From the NCBI RefSeq assembly GCF_015752045.1, contig NZ_JADOUS010000001.1, positions 434,001 to 498,000 on the forward strand: a DNA stretch of 64,000 nucleotides, written 5' to 3'. Under the pieces are notes generated by a model. It worked only from the letters and a program-made list of their open reading frames with translations. It was not told the DNA's origin and made no database searches. Shown here piece after piece: positions 51,188-59,559 of the stretch. Position 1 is the stretch's first letter; each line of letters starts with the position of its first letter. Position numbers and translations under genes: made by a program. This DNA comes from Arthrobacter_D sp015752045. Its GTDB lineage: Bacteria > Actinomycetota > Actinomycetes > Actinomycetales > Micrococcaceae.

Positions 51188-52204
51188 CTAGGCCGAATCG
51201 CGCCAGACGACCGTCGTGTCGAGCACCTGCACGGGACTGGGCAGGCCGCGGATCTGGGCCAGCACCAGTTCCGCGGCGGTGCTGCCCAGCAGGTCGGCCG
51301 GCTGTCGGACGGTGGACAGCTGGGGCCGGGTACGCACGGCCCAGCTGCTGTCGTCGAAGCCGACGATCCCGACGTCGTCGGGCACCTTCCGCCCCGACTC
51401 CTGGAGCGCGGTCATGGCGCCCGCGGCGACGGCGTCCGAGGACGCGAAGACGCCGTCGATCCCGGGGCAGCGACGCAGCAGTTCCTGCATGCCCTCGAGC
51501 CCCGCGGCGTAGGTGTAGAGCGGGTACTCGACCACCAGGGAGGCGTCGAACCGGTCGCCCATCGCGTCCCGGAACCCCGTGAAGCGGTCGTACCCGGAAT
51601 CACGGTCCATGGCGCTGGCGATCATGCCGATCCTCCGGCGCCCGGTGTCCATGAGGCGCCGCGTGATCGCCCGGGCCGCGGCGGCATTGTCGATCGCGAC
51701 GTACGGCAGGTCCGGCGTGCCGGGCGGGTGGCCGACGAAGGCGGCCGGGACACCGATGTCGCGCACCGCGGAGGCGATGGGGTCGGAGGCCCGCGCGGAG
51801 ACGATGACCGCGCCGTCCACGAGGCCTCCCCTGAGGTAGTCGGCGACCCTGCGGCTGTCCCTGTCGGAGTCGATGATGAGGGAGACGAGCTGGTAGTCCG
51901 CCTTGGAGAGCACGGCGTTCGCCCCGAGGAGGATGGAGCCGATGTTGGGGTCCTCGAACAGGAGCGAGTGCGGCTCGTGGATGATCAGGGCGATCGCCCG
52001 GGATTCCTGCGTGACGAGGTTCCTGGCCGCGGAGTTGCGCACGTAGCCCACCCGCGCGATCGCCTCCTCGACGGCGATGCGCGCTTCGTCGGAGACATAC
52101 CGTTCGCCGTTGACGACCCGCGAGACGGTCCCGCGCGAGAGCCCTGCCGCGGTGGCGACGTCGTTGATGGTCGCCCGGCGTGAACGGGTGCGGATCGGGG
52201 GCAT
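51188..52204 (-). CDS. LacI-family transcriptional regulator
   Basis: A 338-residue repressor. The N-terminal helix-turn-helix reads ATINDVATAAGLSRGTVSRVVNG (about 11-33) with the hinge helix EEAIARVGYVRNSAARNL. The periplasmic-binding-protein-like core holds the effector site and dimer interface. It starts at ATG 52204. A GAGCGTTCACG sequence 16 bp upstream resembles the LacI-type operators at 59434 and 59479, hinting at autoregulation. The inducer is unknown; a sugar is likely. Confidence 0.93.
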   Translation of the reverse strand: MPPIRTRSRRATINDVATAAGLSRGTVSRVVNGERYVSDEARIAVEEAIARVGYVRNSAARNLVTQESRAIALIIHEPHSLLFEDPNIGSILLGANAVLSKADYQLVSLIIDSDRDSRRVADYLRGGLVDGAVIVSARASDPIASAVRDIGVPAAFVGHPPGTPDLPYVAIDNAAAARAITRRLMDTGRRRIGMIASAMDRDSGYDRFTGFRDAMGDRFDASLVVEYPLYTYAAGLEGMQELLRRCPGIDGVFASSDAVAAGAMTALQESGRKVPDDVGIVGFDDSSWAVRTRPQLSTVRQPADLLGSTAAELVLAQIRGLPSPVQVLDTTVVWRDSA

Positions 52205-52660
52205 ACACGTACTTTAGCCGAGCGTTCACGAGCCGTTTCCGTGTCGGGGATGACCGGCAGAGTACTCTGGGGGAAGTTGTCTAGAAGAAGGCGGCTGTTT
52301 CTCCGGTTCTCCTCCTCGTTGTCCCCGCCACCGCGCCGGGCATCGTTCAGCAGAGTCCCATCCCCCGATCGGGGCGTGCAGCAATGACCCACCAGGAAGC
52401 CCTTCTTCCCCGACTCCCCGCGGGCGGATCGCTGATCCGTTCTCCGCGCCATACCGACGAGGCCGCCGGATCCCGGCATGCCCGTCCGCTCTCCGCGATG
52501 CCCTCCGTCTGCCTGCCCTGACGCCCTCGGGCGCCCTGACTCCTCCTGTTCCGCGACCGAGCCGCGACCGCGCCCTCCCCGCGCATCCACGCCGCCCCGG
52601 GCGAGCGACCCCGCCGGATCACCCCTCGGCGCCTGCCTCCGACTGCAAAGGATCATCCTC
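52205..52660. other. 456-bp intergenic region without a recognisable gene
   Basis: It lies between the divergent LacI gene and the small ORF at 52661. Near the left end is a possible LacI half-operator (52218-52232). Several short G/C palindromes (for example CCCCGATCGGGG at about 52358-52369) are present. No RNA gene, CRISPR or conserved protein frame was recognised. Confidence 0.5.
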
Positions 52661-52990
52661 ATGACGCAGCACATCGAGCATTTCCTCCAGGCCACCACCA
52701 CGATCACCACCGACGGAGCCCTGGTCTCCGTCGACGAGCTCGAGTCCCTCTACGTGTACTGGTGCTCCCGGAACAGCGAGGACCCCTCCGCCACGGAGCA
52801 GGTCGTCGCAGCCCTCGAGCGGCACGGCGTGGAGCCGGCCACCCGCGACGGCGTAGATTACGTCGAAGGGCTCGTCCTGACCGGCAGCCTCGTGACCGAT
52901 TTCATCCTCTCGTGCGAGTTCACGGGCATCTGGGGTGTCCCGGCGGCCTACGAGCCGGCGACGGCACTGGACGCCGCGACGGCGTCCTAG
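52661..52990 (+). CDS. Hypothetical protein
   Basis: A 109-residue soluble, acidic protein starting MTQHIEHFLQATTTITTDGALVSVDELESLYVYWC. Near its middle is EQVVAALERHGVEPATRDGVDYVEGLVLTGSLVTDFILSCEF. No family, membrane segment or metal motif was recognised. ATG 52661 follows AAAGGATC and a long untranslated stretch. The YbaK gene is 47 bp downstream on the same strand. Confidence 0.7.
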   Translation: MTQHIEHFLQATTTITTDGALVSVDELESLYVYWCSRNSEDPSATEQVVAALERHGVEPATRDGVDYVEGLVLTGSLVTDFILSCEFTGIWGVPAAYEPATALDAATAS

Positions 52991-53037
52991 CGGGCCTACC
53001 GAGCAGGCATGCATGGGCGACGACACGCAGGAGTGAT

Positions 53038-53553
53038 GTGGGCAGGAAGACGACGGGACCACGCAGCACGCCCGCCCTGGCCGCCCTAACGGCCGCGGCC
53101 ATCCCCTTCACGGCGCACCCCTACAGCCACGAGGAGGGTGCCTCCTCCTACGGACTCGAGGCCGCCGCAGCGCTGGGCATCGAGCCGGAGCGGGTCTTCA
53201 AGACCCTGATGGCGAGCGTCGACGGGACGCTGGTCGCCGCCGTCGTCCCCGTCAGCGGTCCACTCGACCTCAAGGCCCTGGCCTCGGCGCTCGGCCGGCG
53301 GAAGGCCGCGATGGCCGATCCCGACGCCGCCCGGCGGCGGACGGGCTATGTCCTTGGCGGGATCTCCCCCATCGGCCAACGGCAGGCATCCCCCGTCGTC
53401 GTCGACCTGTCCGCACTCGACCACGCGACCGTCTTCGTGTCCGGCGGCCAGCGGGGCCTGGACATCGAACTGGCCCCCGCAGACCTGGTGGCCGTCACGC
53501 ACGCCCTGACCGCACCGATCGCGGGCGCCCGGCGTCGCTCCGCGGACCCATGA
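53038..53553 (+). CDS. ybaK: YbaK/EbsC-family aminoacyl-tRNA deacylase
   Basis: A 171-residue protein of the YbaK family, which removes Cys mischarged to tRNA(Pro). The invariant Lys is Lys55 in ERVFKTLMASVDG, and GGISPIGQRQASPVVVD and VFVSGGQRGLDIELAPADLV are standard. GTG 53038 follows CAGGAG. It is convergent with the MarR gene, with a 4-bp gap. Confidence 0.93.
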   Translation: MGRKTTGPRSTPALAALTAAAIPFTAHPYSHEEGASSYGLEAAAALGIEPERVFKTLMASVDGTLVAAVVPVSGPLDLKALASALGRRKAAMADPDAARRRTGYVLGGISPIGQRQASPVVVDLSALDHATVFVSGGQRGLDIELAPADLVAVTHALTAPIAGARRRSADP

Positions 53554-53557
53554 GGCC

Positions 53558-54028
53558 CTAGCCGGTGCGCGCGAGGTGCTTCAGGACCACCGCGGTCGAG
53601 TCCCGGAGGAACCGGTCGATCAGCTCCAGCTGGGCGTCGTCGTAGTCCGACATCATGACCGACAGATCCGCAGCGAGTGGCTGGAAGAACTCGTGCCCGA
53701 GCTGCACGGCCGCTGGCTCCACGATCAGCAGGACGCGACGCCGGTCCGTGGGATCCGGCTCCCGCCGGACATGCCCGGCCGCGAGCATGCGGTCGACGAG
53801 CGCCGTGACGGAGGCCGGCGTCAGGTCGAGGAGGTCGCCGAGCTGCCCCGAGGTGAGCGGCGTGCCGCGCCGGGCGGCTTCCATGAGTTCCATGACCGCC
53901 CGCGCCGCCGTGTGATGCATCCCGTACCGGGTCCCGAAGGCCCGGCTGAGGTCACCGGACACCGAGGAGAACCGCCGGAGCTTGGCGCTGACGTCCTTCT
54001 GGCGGTCCGGAGTCTTGTGCGGATCCAC
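53558..54028 (-). CDS. MarR-family transcriptional regulator
   Basis: A 156-residue winged-helix protein. The recognition region is TSGQLGDLLDLTPASVTALVDRMLAAGHVRREPDPTDRRRVLLIV. GTG 54028 follows TAGGAG. It is divergent from a drug-type ABC exporter, with a palindrome (54052-54064) in the 79-bp gap, so it probably represses both. Confidence 0.92.
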   Translation of the reverse strand: MDPHKTPDRQKDVSAKLRRFSSVSGDLSRAFGTRYGMHHTAARAVMELMEAARRGTPLTSGQLGDLLDLTPASVTALVDRMLAAGHVRREPDPTDRRRVLLIVEPAAVQLGHEFFQPLAADLSVMMSDYDDAQLELIDRFLRDSTAVVLKHLARTG

Positions 54029-54051
54029 GCGGGACTCCTACTCTTAGACGG

Positions 54052-54064
54052 TCGAACTATTCGA
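54052..54064. promoter_or_regulatory. Candidate MarR operator
   Basis: TCGAACTATTCGA is a palindrome with 5-bp arms and a 3-nt centre, in the divergent gap between the MarR gene and the ABC operon. A GATCGAA-like word lies close by. Confidence 0.5.
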
Positions 54065-54107
54065 TCAGCTTACTTTATGTTCATCGAAAGAATATGGAGG
54101 TGCCTGC

Positions 54108-55118
54108 ATGGACGTATCCGAACCCGCCATCTCCGCCGACCACATCGTCCGCCGCTTCGGGGACAAGGTCGCGGTCGACGACGTCAGCCTCGCCGTCGCA
54201 CCGGGTGAGATCTACGGATTCCTCGGGCCGAACGGTGCCGGCAAATCGACCCTCACCCGGGTCCTGTGCACCCTGATCACGCCGTCCGAGGGGCACGCCC
54301 GCGTGGCCGGGTACGACGTCGCCACCGAAGCGGAGGAGGTCCGGTTGCGCGTGGGCGTCGCATTGCAGGAGGCGGCGCTCGACGACCAGCAGACCGGGTC
54401 AGAGATGCTGGCGCTGCAGGGCCGCTTCTACGGGCTGTCGGCCGCGGCGACGCGCTCCCGCGTCGCCGAGCTGACGGACCTCATCGATATCGGCGAGGCC
54501 CTCGGGCAGCGGATCGGCACCTACTCCGGCGGCATGAAGCGCCGCCTCGACCTGGCACTGGCCCTCGTGCACGACCCGGCCGTGCTGTTCCTCGACGAAC
54601 CGACCACCGGGCTGGACCCGGTCAGCCGCGTCAAGGTGTGGCAGGAGGTCCGCCGGCTGAACACCGACCTGGGCATGACGGTCTTCCTCACCACGCAGTA
54701 CCTGGAGGAGGCGGACGAGCTCGCCGACCGCGTGGGCATCATCAACAAGGGCACCCTGGTGGCCGAGGGCACCCCCACCGAGCTCAAGCGTGCCATCGGC
54801 ACCGACGTCATCATCGTCACGCTCGGAGGGTCCGTCGACCGGGCGAGGGCGGCCCTCGAACGCCTCGGCACCGTCCAGCGGGTCGAGACGAGCGGGGAGA
54901 CGCTGGTCCTCAGCGTCTCCGACGGGCCCTCGACGATCAGTCCCGTCGCGGTGGCCCTGGCGGACGTACCGGGGGTGGACGTCCGAGAACTGTCCCTGCG
55001 CCGACCGTCGCTCGACGACGTGTTCCTCTCGGTCACCGGCGAGCACATCAGCGACGACCGCGGCCCGGCCGGCGACCCGGCTGCCGCACCACGCGAATCC
55101 ACGAGGGAGCGGGCATGA
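54108..55118 (+). CDS. DrrA-type drug ABC exporter ATP-binding protein
   Basis: A 336-residue ATPase: Walker A GPNGAGKST, signature YSGGMKRRL, Walker B LFLDEPTTGLDP, then ALERLGTVQRVETSGETL in the C-terminal domain of the DrrA family. It would power efflux of a hydrophobic compound with the permease at 55115. ATG 54108 follows GGAGG. The permease start overlaps its stop (ATGA), so they are co-translated. Confidence 0.93.
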   Translation: MDVSEPAISADHIVRRFGDKVAVDDVSLAVAPGEIYGFLGPNGAGKSTLTRVLCTLITPSEGHARVAGYDVATEAEEVRLRVGVALQEAALDDQQTGSEMLALQGRFYGLSAAATRSRVAELTDLIDIGEALGQRIGTYSGGMKRRLDLALALVHDPAVLFLDEPTTGLDPVSRVKVWQEVRRLNTDLGMTVFLTTQYLEEADELADRVGIINKGTLVAEGTPTELKRAIGTDVIIVTLGGSVDRARAALERLGTVQRVETSGETLVLSVSDGPSTISPVAVALADVPGVDVRELSLRRPSLDDVFLSVTGEHISDDRGPAGDPAAAPRESTRERA

Positions 55119-55924
55119 CGACCATCAGCGGCACCACGGGGCGCTCCGCCGCCGAACCGCGGCGCGCGGGTTTCCTGCGCGACCTCCTATCGGTCGCCAC
55201 CCGCGCGCTCCGGGCCATCCCGCGCGCTCCCGCCGAGGTGATCCCCGCGCTGGTCATCCCGGTGTTCTTCTTCGTCGTCAATATCGGCGCCCTGGAGCCC
55301 GTGGCCGAGGCCACCGGGGTGGACAACTTCCGCGCCTTCCAGCTGCCCGTCGCCATCATCTTCGCGGTCACCGGCGTCTCCCGTGCCAGCAGCCTCGTCA
55401 CGGACATCAGCAGCGGGTACTTCGACCGCCTGCTGCTGACCCCGATGCACCGGTCCGCCCTCCTGCTCGGGCTGATGGTCGCCGACCTGGTCCTCGTGAT
55501 GGCCCTGTGCGTGCCGGTGCTGATCCTGGGATTCCTCGTCGGCGTCGAATTCACCACCGGTGCGGCCGGGATCATCGGGTTCATCGCGATCGCCGGCCTG
55601 TGGGGGCTCGCGTTCACCGGTTTCCCGTACGCGATCGCCCTGCGCACCGGGAGCCCGGGTGCCGTCAACTCCTCCTTCCTGCTCTTCTTCCCCTTCGCCT
55701 TCCTCACCACGTCCTTCCTCCCGCAGGAGGCACTCACGGGGTGGCTGGCCACGATCGCCGACTACAACCCGATCACCTACCTGCTCGCCGCGCTGAGGTC
55801 GCTCATCAGCGACGGCTGGGTGTGGGACGACCTGTGGCCCGGCTTCCTGGCCATCGCCGGCGTGGGGGCCGTCAGCTTCACGCTCGCCTTCGCCGCCCTG
55901 CGCGGACGGGTGTCCCGCGAGTGA
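55115..55924 (+). CDS. ABC-2 type (DrrB-like) permease
   Basis: A 269-residue membrane protein with six hydrophobic segments (about 35-260) and the ABC-2 signature FLTTSFLPQEALTGWLATIADYNPITYLLAALRSLI. It is translationally coupled to the ATPase by an ATGA overlap. The substrate is unknown; the MarR regulator suggests a drug or aromatic compound. Confidence 0.92.
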   Translation: MTTISGTTGRSAAEPRRAGFLRDLLSVATRALRAIPRAPAEVIPALVIPVFFFVVNIGALEPVAEATGVDNFRAFQLPVAIIFAVTGVSRASSLVTDISSGYFDRLLLTPMHRSALLLGLMVADLVLVMALCVPVLILGFLVGVEFTTGAAGIIGFIAIAGLWGLAFTGFPYAIALRTGSPGAVNSSFLLFFPFAFLTTSFLPQEALTGWLATIADYNPITYLLAALRSLISDGWVWDDLWPGFLAIAGVGAVSFTLAFAALRGRVSRE

Positions 55925-55970
55925 CGCCGCGCCCGTGCCATCGGACGACGCCGCTGGGTAGGCTGGGCCG

Positions 55971-56393
55971 GTGAGGATCACCGCGGAGGACACCCCTCCC
56001 CTGGACAGTGCCCTCGCGCTCTACGACTCCGTGGGGTGGACGGCCTACACGCGTGACCCCGACCGGCTCGCGCGGAGCCTCACGGGGTCCCACCTGGTCG
56101 TCACGGCATGGGACGACGACGGCGGCCTCATCGGGCTGGCGCGCACCGTCTCGGACGGGGAGTCGATCTGCTACATCCAGGACATCCTCGTACACCCCGC
56201 GTCCCGGCGCCACGGGGTGGCCCGCGCCCTGATGGAGGAGATCCGGGGGCGCTACGGTCATTGCATGTTCCTGGCCCTCAGCACCGACGCCGACGGGACG
56301 GAGGACGCGGCGCAGTCGCACCCGTTCTACCGCGCCCTGGGCTTCCGGTCCCACCCCGACCTCGGCCTGGCCGCCTTCGGCTACCGGCCGTGA
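55971..56393 (+). CDS. GNAT N-acetyltransferase
   Basis: A 140-residue GNAT domain with YIQDILVHPASRRHGVARALMEEI (acetyl-CoA binding) and FYRALGFRSHPDLGL near the end. GTG 55971. Its stop overlaps the next GNAT start (GTGA). The substrate is unknown. Confidence 0.9.
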   Translation: MRITAEDTPPLDSALALYDSVGWTAYTRDPDRLARSLTGSHLVVTAWDDDGGLIGLARTVSDGESICYIQDILVHPASRRHGVARALMEEIRGRYGHCMFLALSTDADGTEDAAQSHPFYRALGFRSHPDLGLAAFGYRP

Positions 56394-57031
56394 CCGAACC
56401 GGGGCGTGCGCTGCTGCCCGACTGGCCGGAGGTGCCGCCGGCGTCCGGCAGCGTGAGCCTGCGGCAGGTCGAGGACCGGGACGCGGGCATGATCCGTGAC
56501 CTGGCGACCGACCCCTACGTGCCCCTGATCGGCACCCTGCCGCCGATGGCCGGCGAGGAGGAAGCCCTCGCCTACATCGCCCGCCAGCGCCAACGGCACC
56601 CGGAGGGGGCCGGCTTCTCCTTCGCGATCACCGACGCCCGCACGGACCGGGCCCAGGGCGTCATCGGCCTGTGGCTGCGCGACTATCCCCTGGGGCGCGC
56701 GCAGGCCGGCTACGCCGTCGCCCCCGCCGCACGCGGCCGCGGGATCGCGACCGATGCCCTGCGTGCACTGGTCTCGTTCGCGTGGACTCTGCCGGGCCTG
56801 TACCGCGTGGAACTGCATATCGAGCCGTGGAACACGGCATCCATCGGTGTCGCCCGCCGGGCCGGCTTCAGCTACGAGGGGCTCCTCGGCAGCTACCTGG
56901 AGATCGCCGGCGAGCGGCGCGACCTCGCTTCCTACGCGTTGATCCGCACAGCACCACCGGAGACCGTCAGACCCCCGGACTCGGGGATGCCGACCGTGAT
57001 CAGGGACGGCCGCCCCACATCGGAGCCCTGA
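56390..57031 (+). CDS. GNAT N-acetyltransferase, RimJ/RimL-like, with antisense-overlapping tail
   Basis: A 213-residue acetyltransferase. Core motifs: GYAVAPAARGRGIATDALRALVSFAW and YRVELHIEPWNTASIGVARRAGFSYEGLLGSYLEI. After the usual domain end (about ASYALIR) a further 30 residues continue inside the 3' end of the convergent PhzF gene. GTG 56390 overlaps the previous gene. Confidence 0.88.
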   Translation: MTEPGRALLPDWPEVPPASGSVSLRQVEDRDAGMIRDLATDPYVPLIGTLPPMAGEEEALAYIARQRQRHPEGAGFSFAITDARTDRAQGVIGLWLRDYPLGRAQAGYAVAPAARGRGIATDALRALVSFAWTLPGLYRVELHIEPWNTASIGVARRAGFSYEGLLGSYLEIAGERRDLASYALIRTAPPETVRPPDSGMPTVIRDGRPTSEP

Positions 57032-57768
57032 TGCACGGTGAGCACGGCCGGCGGGACGATCTCGCCCCGCGCCCGCAGATAGGCGCCGAGCGATGCCGCC
57101 GCCGAACCGGTGGCGGGGTCCTCGCGCACGCCGCCGGGCGGGAAGGGGTTGCGGGCCTCGAAGACGTCCGGAGCGATCCGGTGCACGACGGCGACCGTCG
57201 CCCCCCAGCCGTGGGCGGCCATGAGCGCCTTGAGGCCGTCGTAGTCGTAGTCGAGGCCGCGCAGGACCGCCGCGTCACGGACGGGCACGATCGGGTGGAT
57301 GTTGCCGGCGAAGGACAGCAGGACGGGCAGGTCGGGTGACAGGTCCTCCTCGGCGAGCCGCAGGTGCCGCAGCAGGTCCGTCCGGCCGACGGCGTCGATC
57401 CCGTCGACCCACGGTTCGACCGTCTCGAGGGACGCGACGAAGCGGTCGGCCACCCGGGCCGTCGTGAGCCCGAGCACTCCCACCGGCGTCGAGAGTGCCA
57501 GCGTCCCCGGTCCCTCGCGTTCGGCGAGCGCGACGCCCGTGGCGATCGTCGCGTGGCCGCAGAAGGGGATCTCCGCCTCGGGGGCGAAGTAGCGGACCGT
57601 GGCACGTCCCGGCAGGCGGCCGGAGATGAAGGCGCTCTCCGCATAGCCGAGCTCCGCGGCGATCGCCTGCATCCCGTCGGCGGTCAGGCCGTCGGCGTCG
57701 AGCACCACGCCGGCGGGGTTCCCGCCGTCGGGCCGGTCGGTGAACGCTGCATAGCGGAGGATCTCCAT
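56932..57768 (-). CDS. PhzF-family isomerase/epimerase
   Basis: A 278-residue protein with the PhzF two-domain diaminopimelate-epimerase-like fold. The active-site Glu lies in LGYAESAFI; PEAEIPFCGHATIATG and REDPATGSAAASLG are the family hallmarks. Function beyond isomerase chemistry is unknown; phenazine genes are absent. Its last 100 bp overlap the convergent GNAT gene. ATG 57768. Confidence 0.93.
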   Translation of the reverse strand: MEILRYAAFTDRPDGGNPAGVVLDADGLTADGMQAIAAELGYAESAFISGRLPGRATVRYFAPEAEIPFCGHATIATGVALAEREGPGTLALSTPVGVLGLTTARVADRFVASLETVEPWVDGIDAVGRTDLLRHLRLAEEDLSPDLPVLLSFAGNIHPIVPVRDAAVLRGLDYDYDGLKALMAAHGWGATVAVVHRIAPDVFEARNPFPPGGVREDPATGSAAASLGAYLRARGEIVPPAVLTVHQGSDVGRPSLITVGIPESGGLTVSGGAVRINA

Positions 57769-57798
57769 GAGGCCGATGCTAGCGCGGCGCGGGGGACA

Positions 57799-59253
57799 TC
57801 ACCCTTCGATCGCCGCCGGGTCCCCCGTCGGGGTGTTGGTCCTCCGGTTGATCAGCCAGGTGACGAACCAGAGCACGACGCCGATCACCATCAGGCCCCC
57901 GGCGATCTGGTACTGGATGATGTCGCGCCCCACCCAGGGGCCGGCGAGGAAGAGGCAGAGGACCGCGGCCACGGCGGGTAGCGGGCCCGGGGAGGTGAAG
58001 AACACCTTCCGGTTGACGTCCCGCTTGCGGCGCAGCACCAGGCACGCGATGTTCACCACGGTGAAGACGCACAGGAGCAGGAACGCCGTGGTCCCGGAGA
58101 GGTTGGCGACGATGTTGCCGTCCGGATCACTGGTGACGTACAGGATCAGGGCGAGCGCCAGGACCGTCGAGAAGGCGATGCCGGCCCACGGCGTGCAGCG
58201 CACGGGGAGCACCTTGCCCAGCGACCGGGGCAGGACGCCCTGCCGGGCCATACCGTAGATCAGGCGGCTGGCCATCAGCATGTTGATCAGGGCGGTGTTC
58301 GCGACCGCGAAGACGGCCAGGAAGGGGAAGATCTGGTCGATGGGGAAATCGGGTGATCCCTTGTGCACCACCTCGAGCAGCGCGGCGCCCTCGGCCTCCC
58401 GGATGCCTTCCAGCTCGGTGGGAGTCAGCACCGTGACCACGGAGACGGCCACCAGCATGTAGAAGATGACCGCGATCCCGAGGCCGGTCAGCATGGTCCG
58501 CGGGAAGATGCGCTCCGGGTTCTGCGTCTCCTCGACCATGTTGACGGAGTCCTCGAAGCCCACCATCGCGAAGAAGGCGATCGAGGTGGCGGCCGTGACC
58601 GCCAGGAAGAGACCCTTGTCCTGGTAGTCGGTGAAGACGAAGACCTGGCCCACGTTGCCGGTGCCCTGCGCCATGGCGAAGAAGCCCACGCCGATCACGA
58701 TGCACAGCGCGGCGACCTCGATGAGCGTCAGGACGACGTTGAACTTGACGCTCTCGCCGACGCCCCGGAGGTTGATCAGGGCGAGCAGGATCATGAACCC
58801 CAGGGCGACGGCGGTGAGCACCCCCTGCCCCGGCATGTCCATCCAGCCGTTGACCACGAAGCCGCCGAAGAGGTTCTGCGCGAGCACGTTGGCGGAGGTG
58901 GCGGCACTGGTGACGCCGGAACAGACGACGGCGAAGGCCACCAGGAAGGTGACGAAGTGGATGCCGAACGCCTTGTGGGTGTAGAGGGCGGCACCCGCGG
59001 CCTGGGGGTACTGCGTCACGAGCTCGAGGTAGGAGAACGCCGTCATCGTCGCGACGACGAAGGCGAGGAGGAACGGGAGCCAGACCAGTCCGCCGACCGT
59101 CCCGGCCATGGTGCCGGTGACGGCGTAGACCCCGGCTCCGAGGATGTCACCCACGATGAACAGGAGGAGCAGCTTGGGCCCGAGGACCCGCTTGAGTTCG
59201 GGCTCCTCCCGGGTGGCGGACGCATCGGACACGTGCCCTGCAGAAGTACTCAT
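57799..59253 (-). CDS. APC-superfamily amino acid permease
   Basis: A 484-residue transporter with about 12 hydrophobic segments starting at residue 28 (LLLLFIVGDILGAGVYAVTGTMAG, with the GAG unwinding motif of the first helix). GFEDSVNMVEETQNPERIFPR after helix 6 is typical of the family. ATG 59253 follows GGGGAGGCC. The substrate is unknown. It is divergent from the galactosidase operon. Confidence 0.92.
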   Translation of the reverse strand: MSTSAGHVSDASATREEPELKRVLGPKLLLLFIVGDILGAGVYAVTGTMAGTVGGLVWLPFLLAFVVATMTAFSYLELVTQYPQAAGAALYTHKAFGIHFVTFLVAFAVVCSGVTSAATSANVLAQNLFGGFVVNGWMDMPGQGVLTAVALGFMILLALINLRGVGESVKFNVVLTLIEVAALCIVIGVGFFAMAQGTGNVGQVFVFTDYQDKGLFLAVTAATSIAFFAMVGFEDSVNMVEETQNPERIFPRTMLTGLGIAVIFYMLVAVSVVTVLTPTELEGIREAEGAALLEVVHKGSPDFPIDQIFPFLAVFAVANTALINMLMASRLIYGMARQGVLPRSLGKVLPVRCTPWAGIAFSTVLALALILYVTSDPDGNIVANLSGTTAFLLLCVFTVVNIACLVLRRKRDVNRKVFFTSPGPLPAVAAVLCLFLAGPWVGRDIIQYQIAGGLMVIGVVLWFVTWLINRRTNTPTGDPAAIEG

Positions 59254-59405
59254 CAATGGCCTCCCCGTGGTGTTCCACCTCACTGTGGTACCAATCACCC
59301 TGCTTAGCAAGACATTGCGCGTGCTTCCAATGTGTGGTCAGGAACGGGATCAGGGTGCCTCCTCGATGGCCCTTGGAGCGGCGTTACGGTCTGGAGGCTC
59401 CGGCG

Positions 59406-59434
59406 TTGACACCCAATGTGAGCCACGTTACTCT
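59406..59434 (+). promoter_or_regulatory. Promoter of the beta-galactosidase operon
   Basis: TTGACA (59406-59411) and TACTCT (59429-59434) are 17 bp apart, a near-consensus housekeeping promoter. The first operator overlaps the last base of the -10. The leader to the TTG start is about 120 nt. Confidence 0.75.
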
Positions 59435-59447
59435 GGGAACGTTCACA
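59434..59447 (+). promoter_or_regulatory. LacI-type operator 1
   Basis: TGGGAACGTTCACA, a near-palindrome centred on AACGTT, overlaps the promoter start region. One base differs from TGGGAGCGTTCACA (operator 2). Confidence 0.75.
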
Positions 59448-59478
59448 GATTCTCGACGGAGAGCACAGCGCCCGCATA

Positions 59479-59492
59479 TGGGAGCGTTCACA
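59479..59492 (+). promoter_or_regulatory. LacI-type operator 2
   Basis: TGGGAGCGTTCACA lies 45 bp downstream of operator 1, about four helical turns. A second site at this spacing suits cooperative or looping repression. Confidence 0.75.
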
Positions 59493-59559
59493 GAACGCCC
59501 GCGCGGCCTCTCCTGCGGCCCGTGCCCGAGAATCGGCACCGCAGCACCGAGGAGCACGC

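Larger units (their letters stand above)
59254..59559. other. 306-bp divergent intergenic region with the galactosidase control region
   Basis: The right half holds the promoter and two LacI-type operators listed separately. The left half (59254-59400) has no clear element on either strand. Confidence 0.6.

Noticed and set aside
56932..57768. Phenazine biosynthesis
   Set aside because: Only a PhzF homologue is present; such proteins are widespread without phenazine genes.
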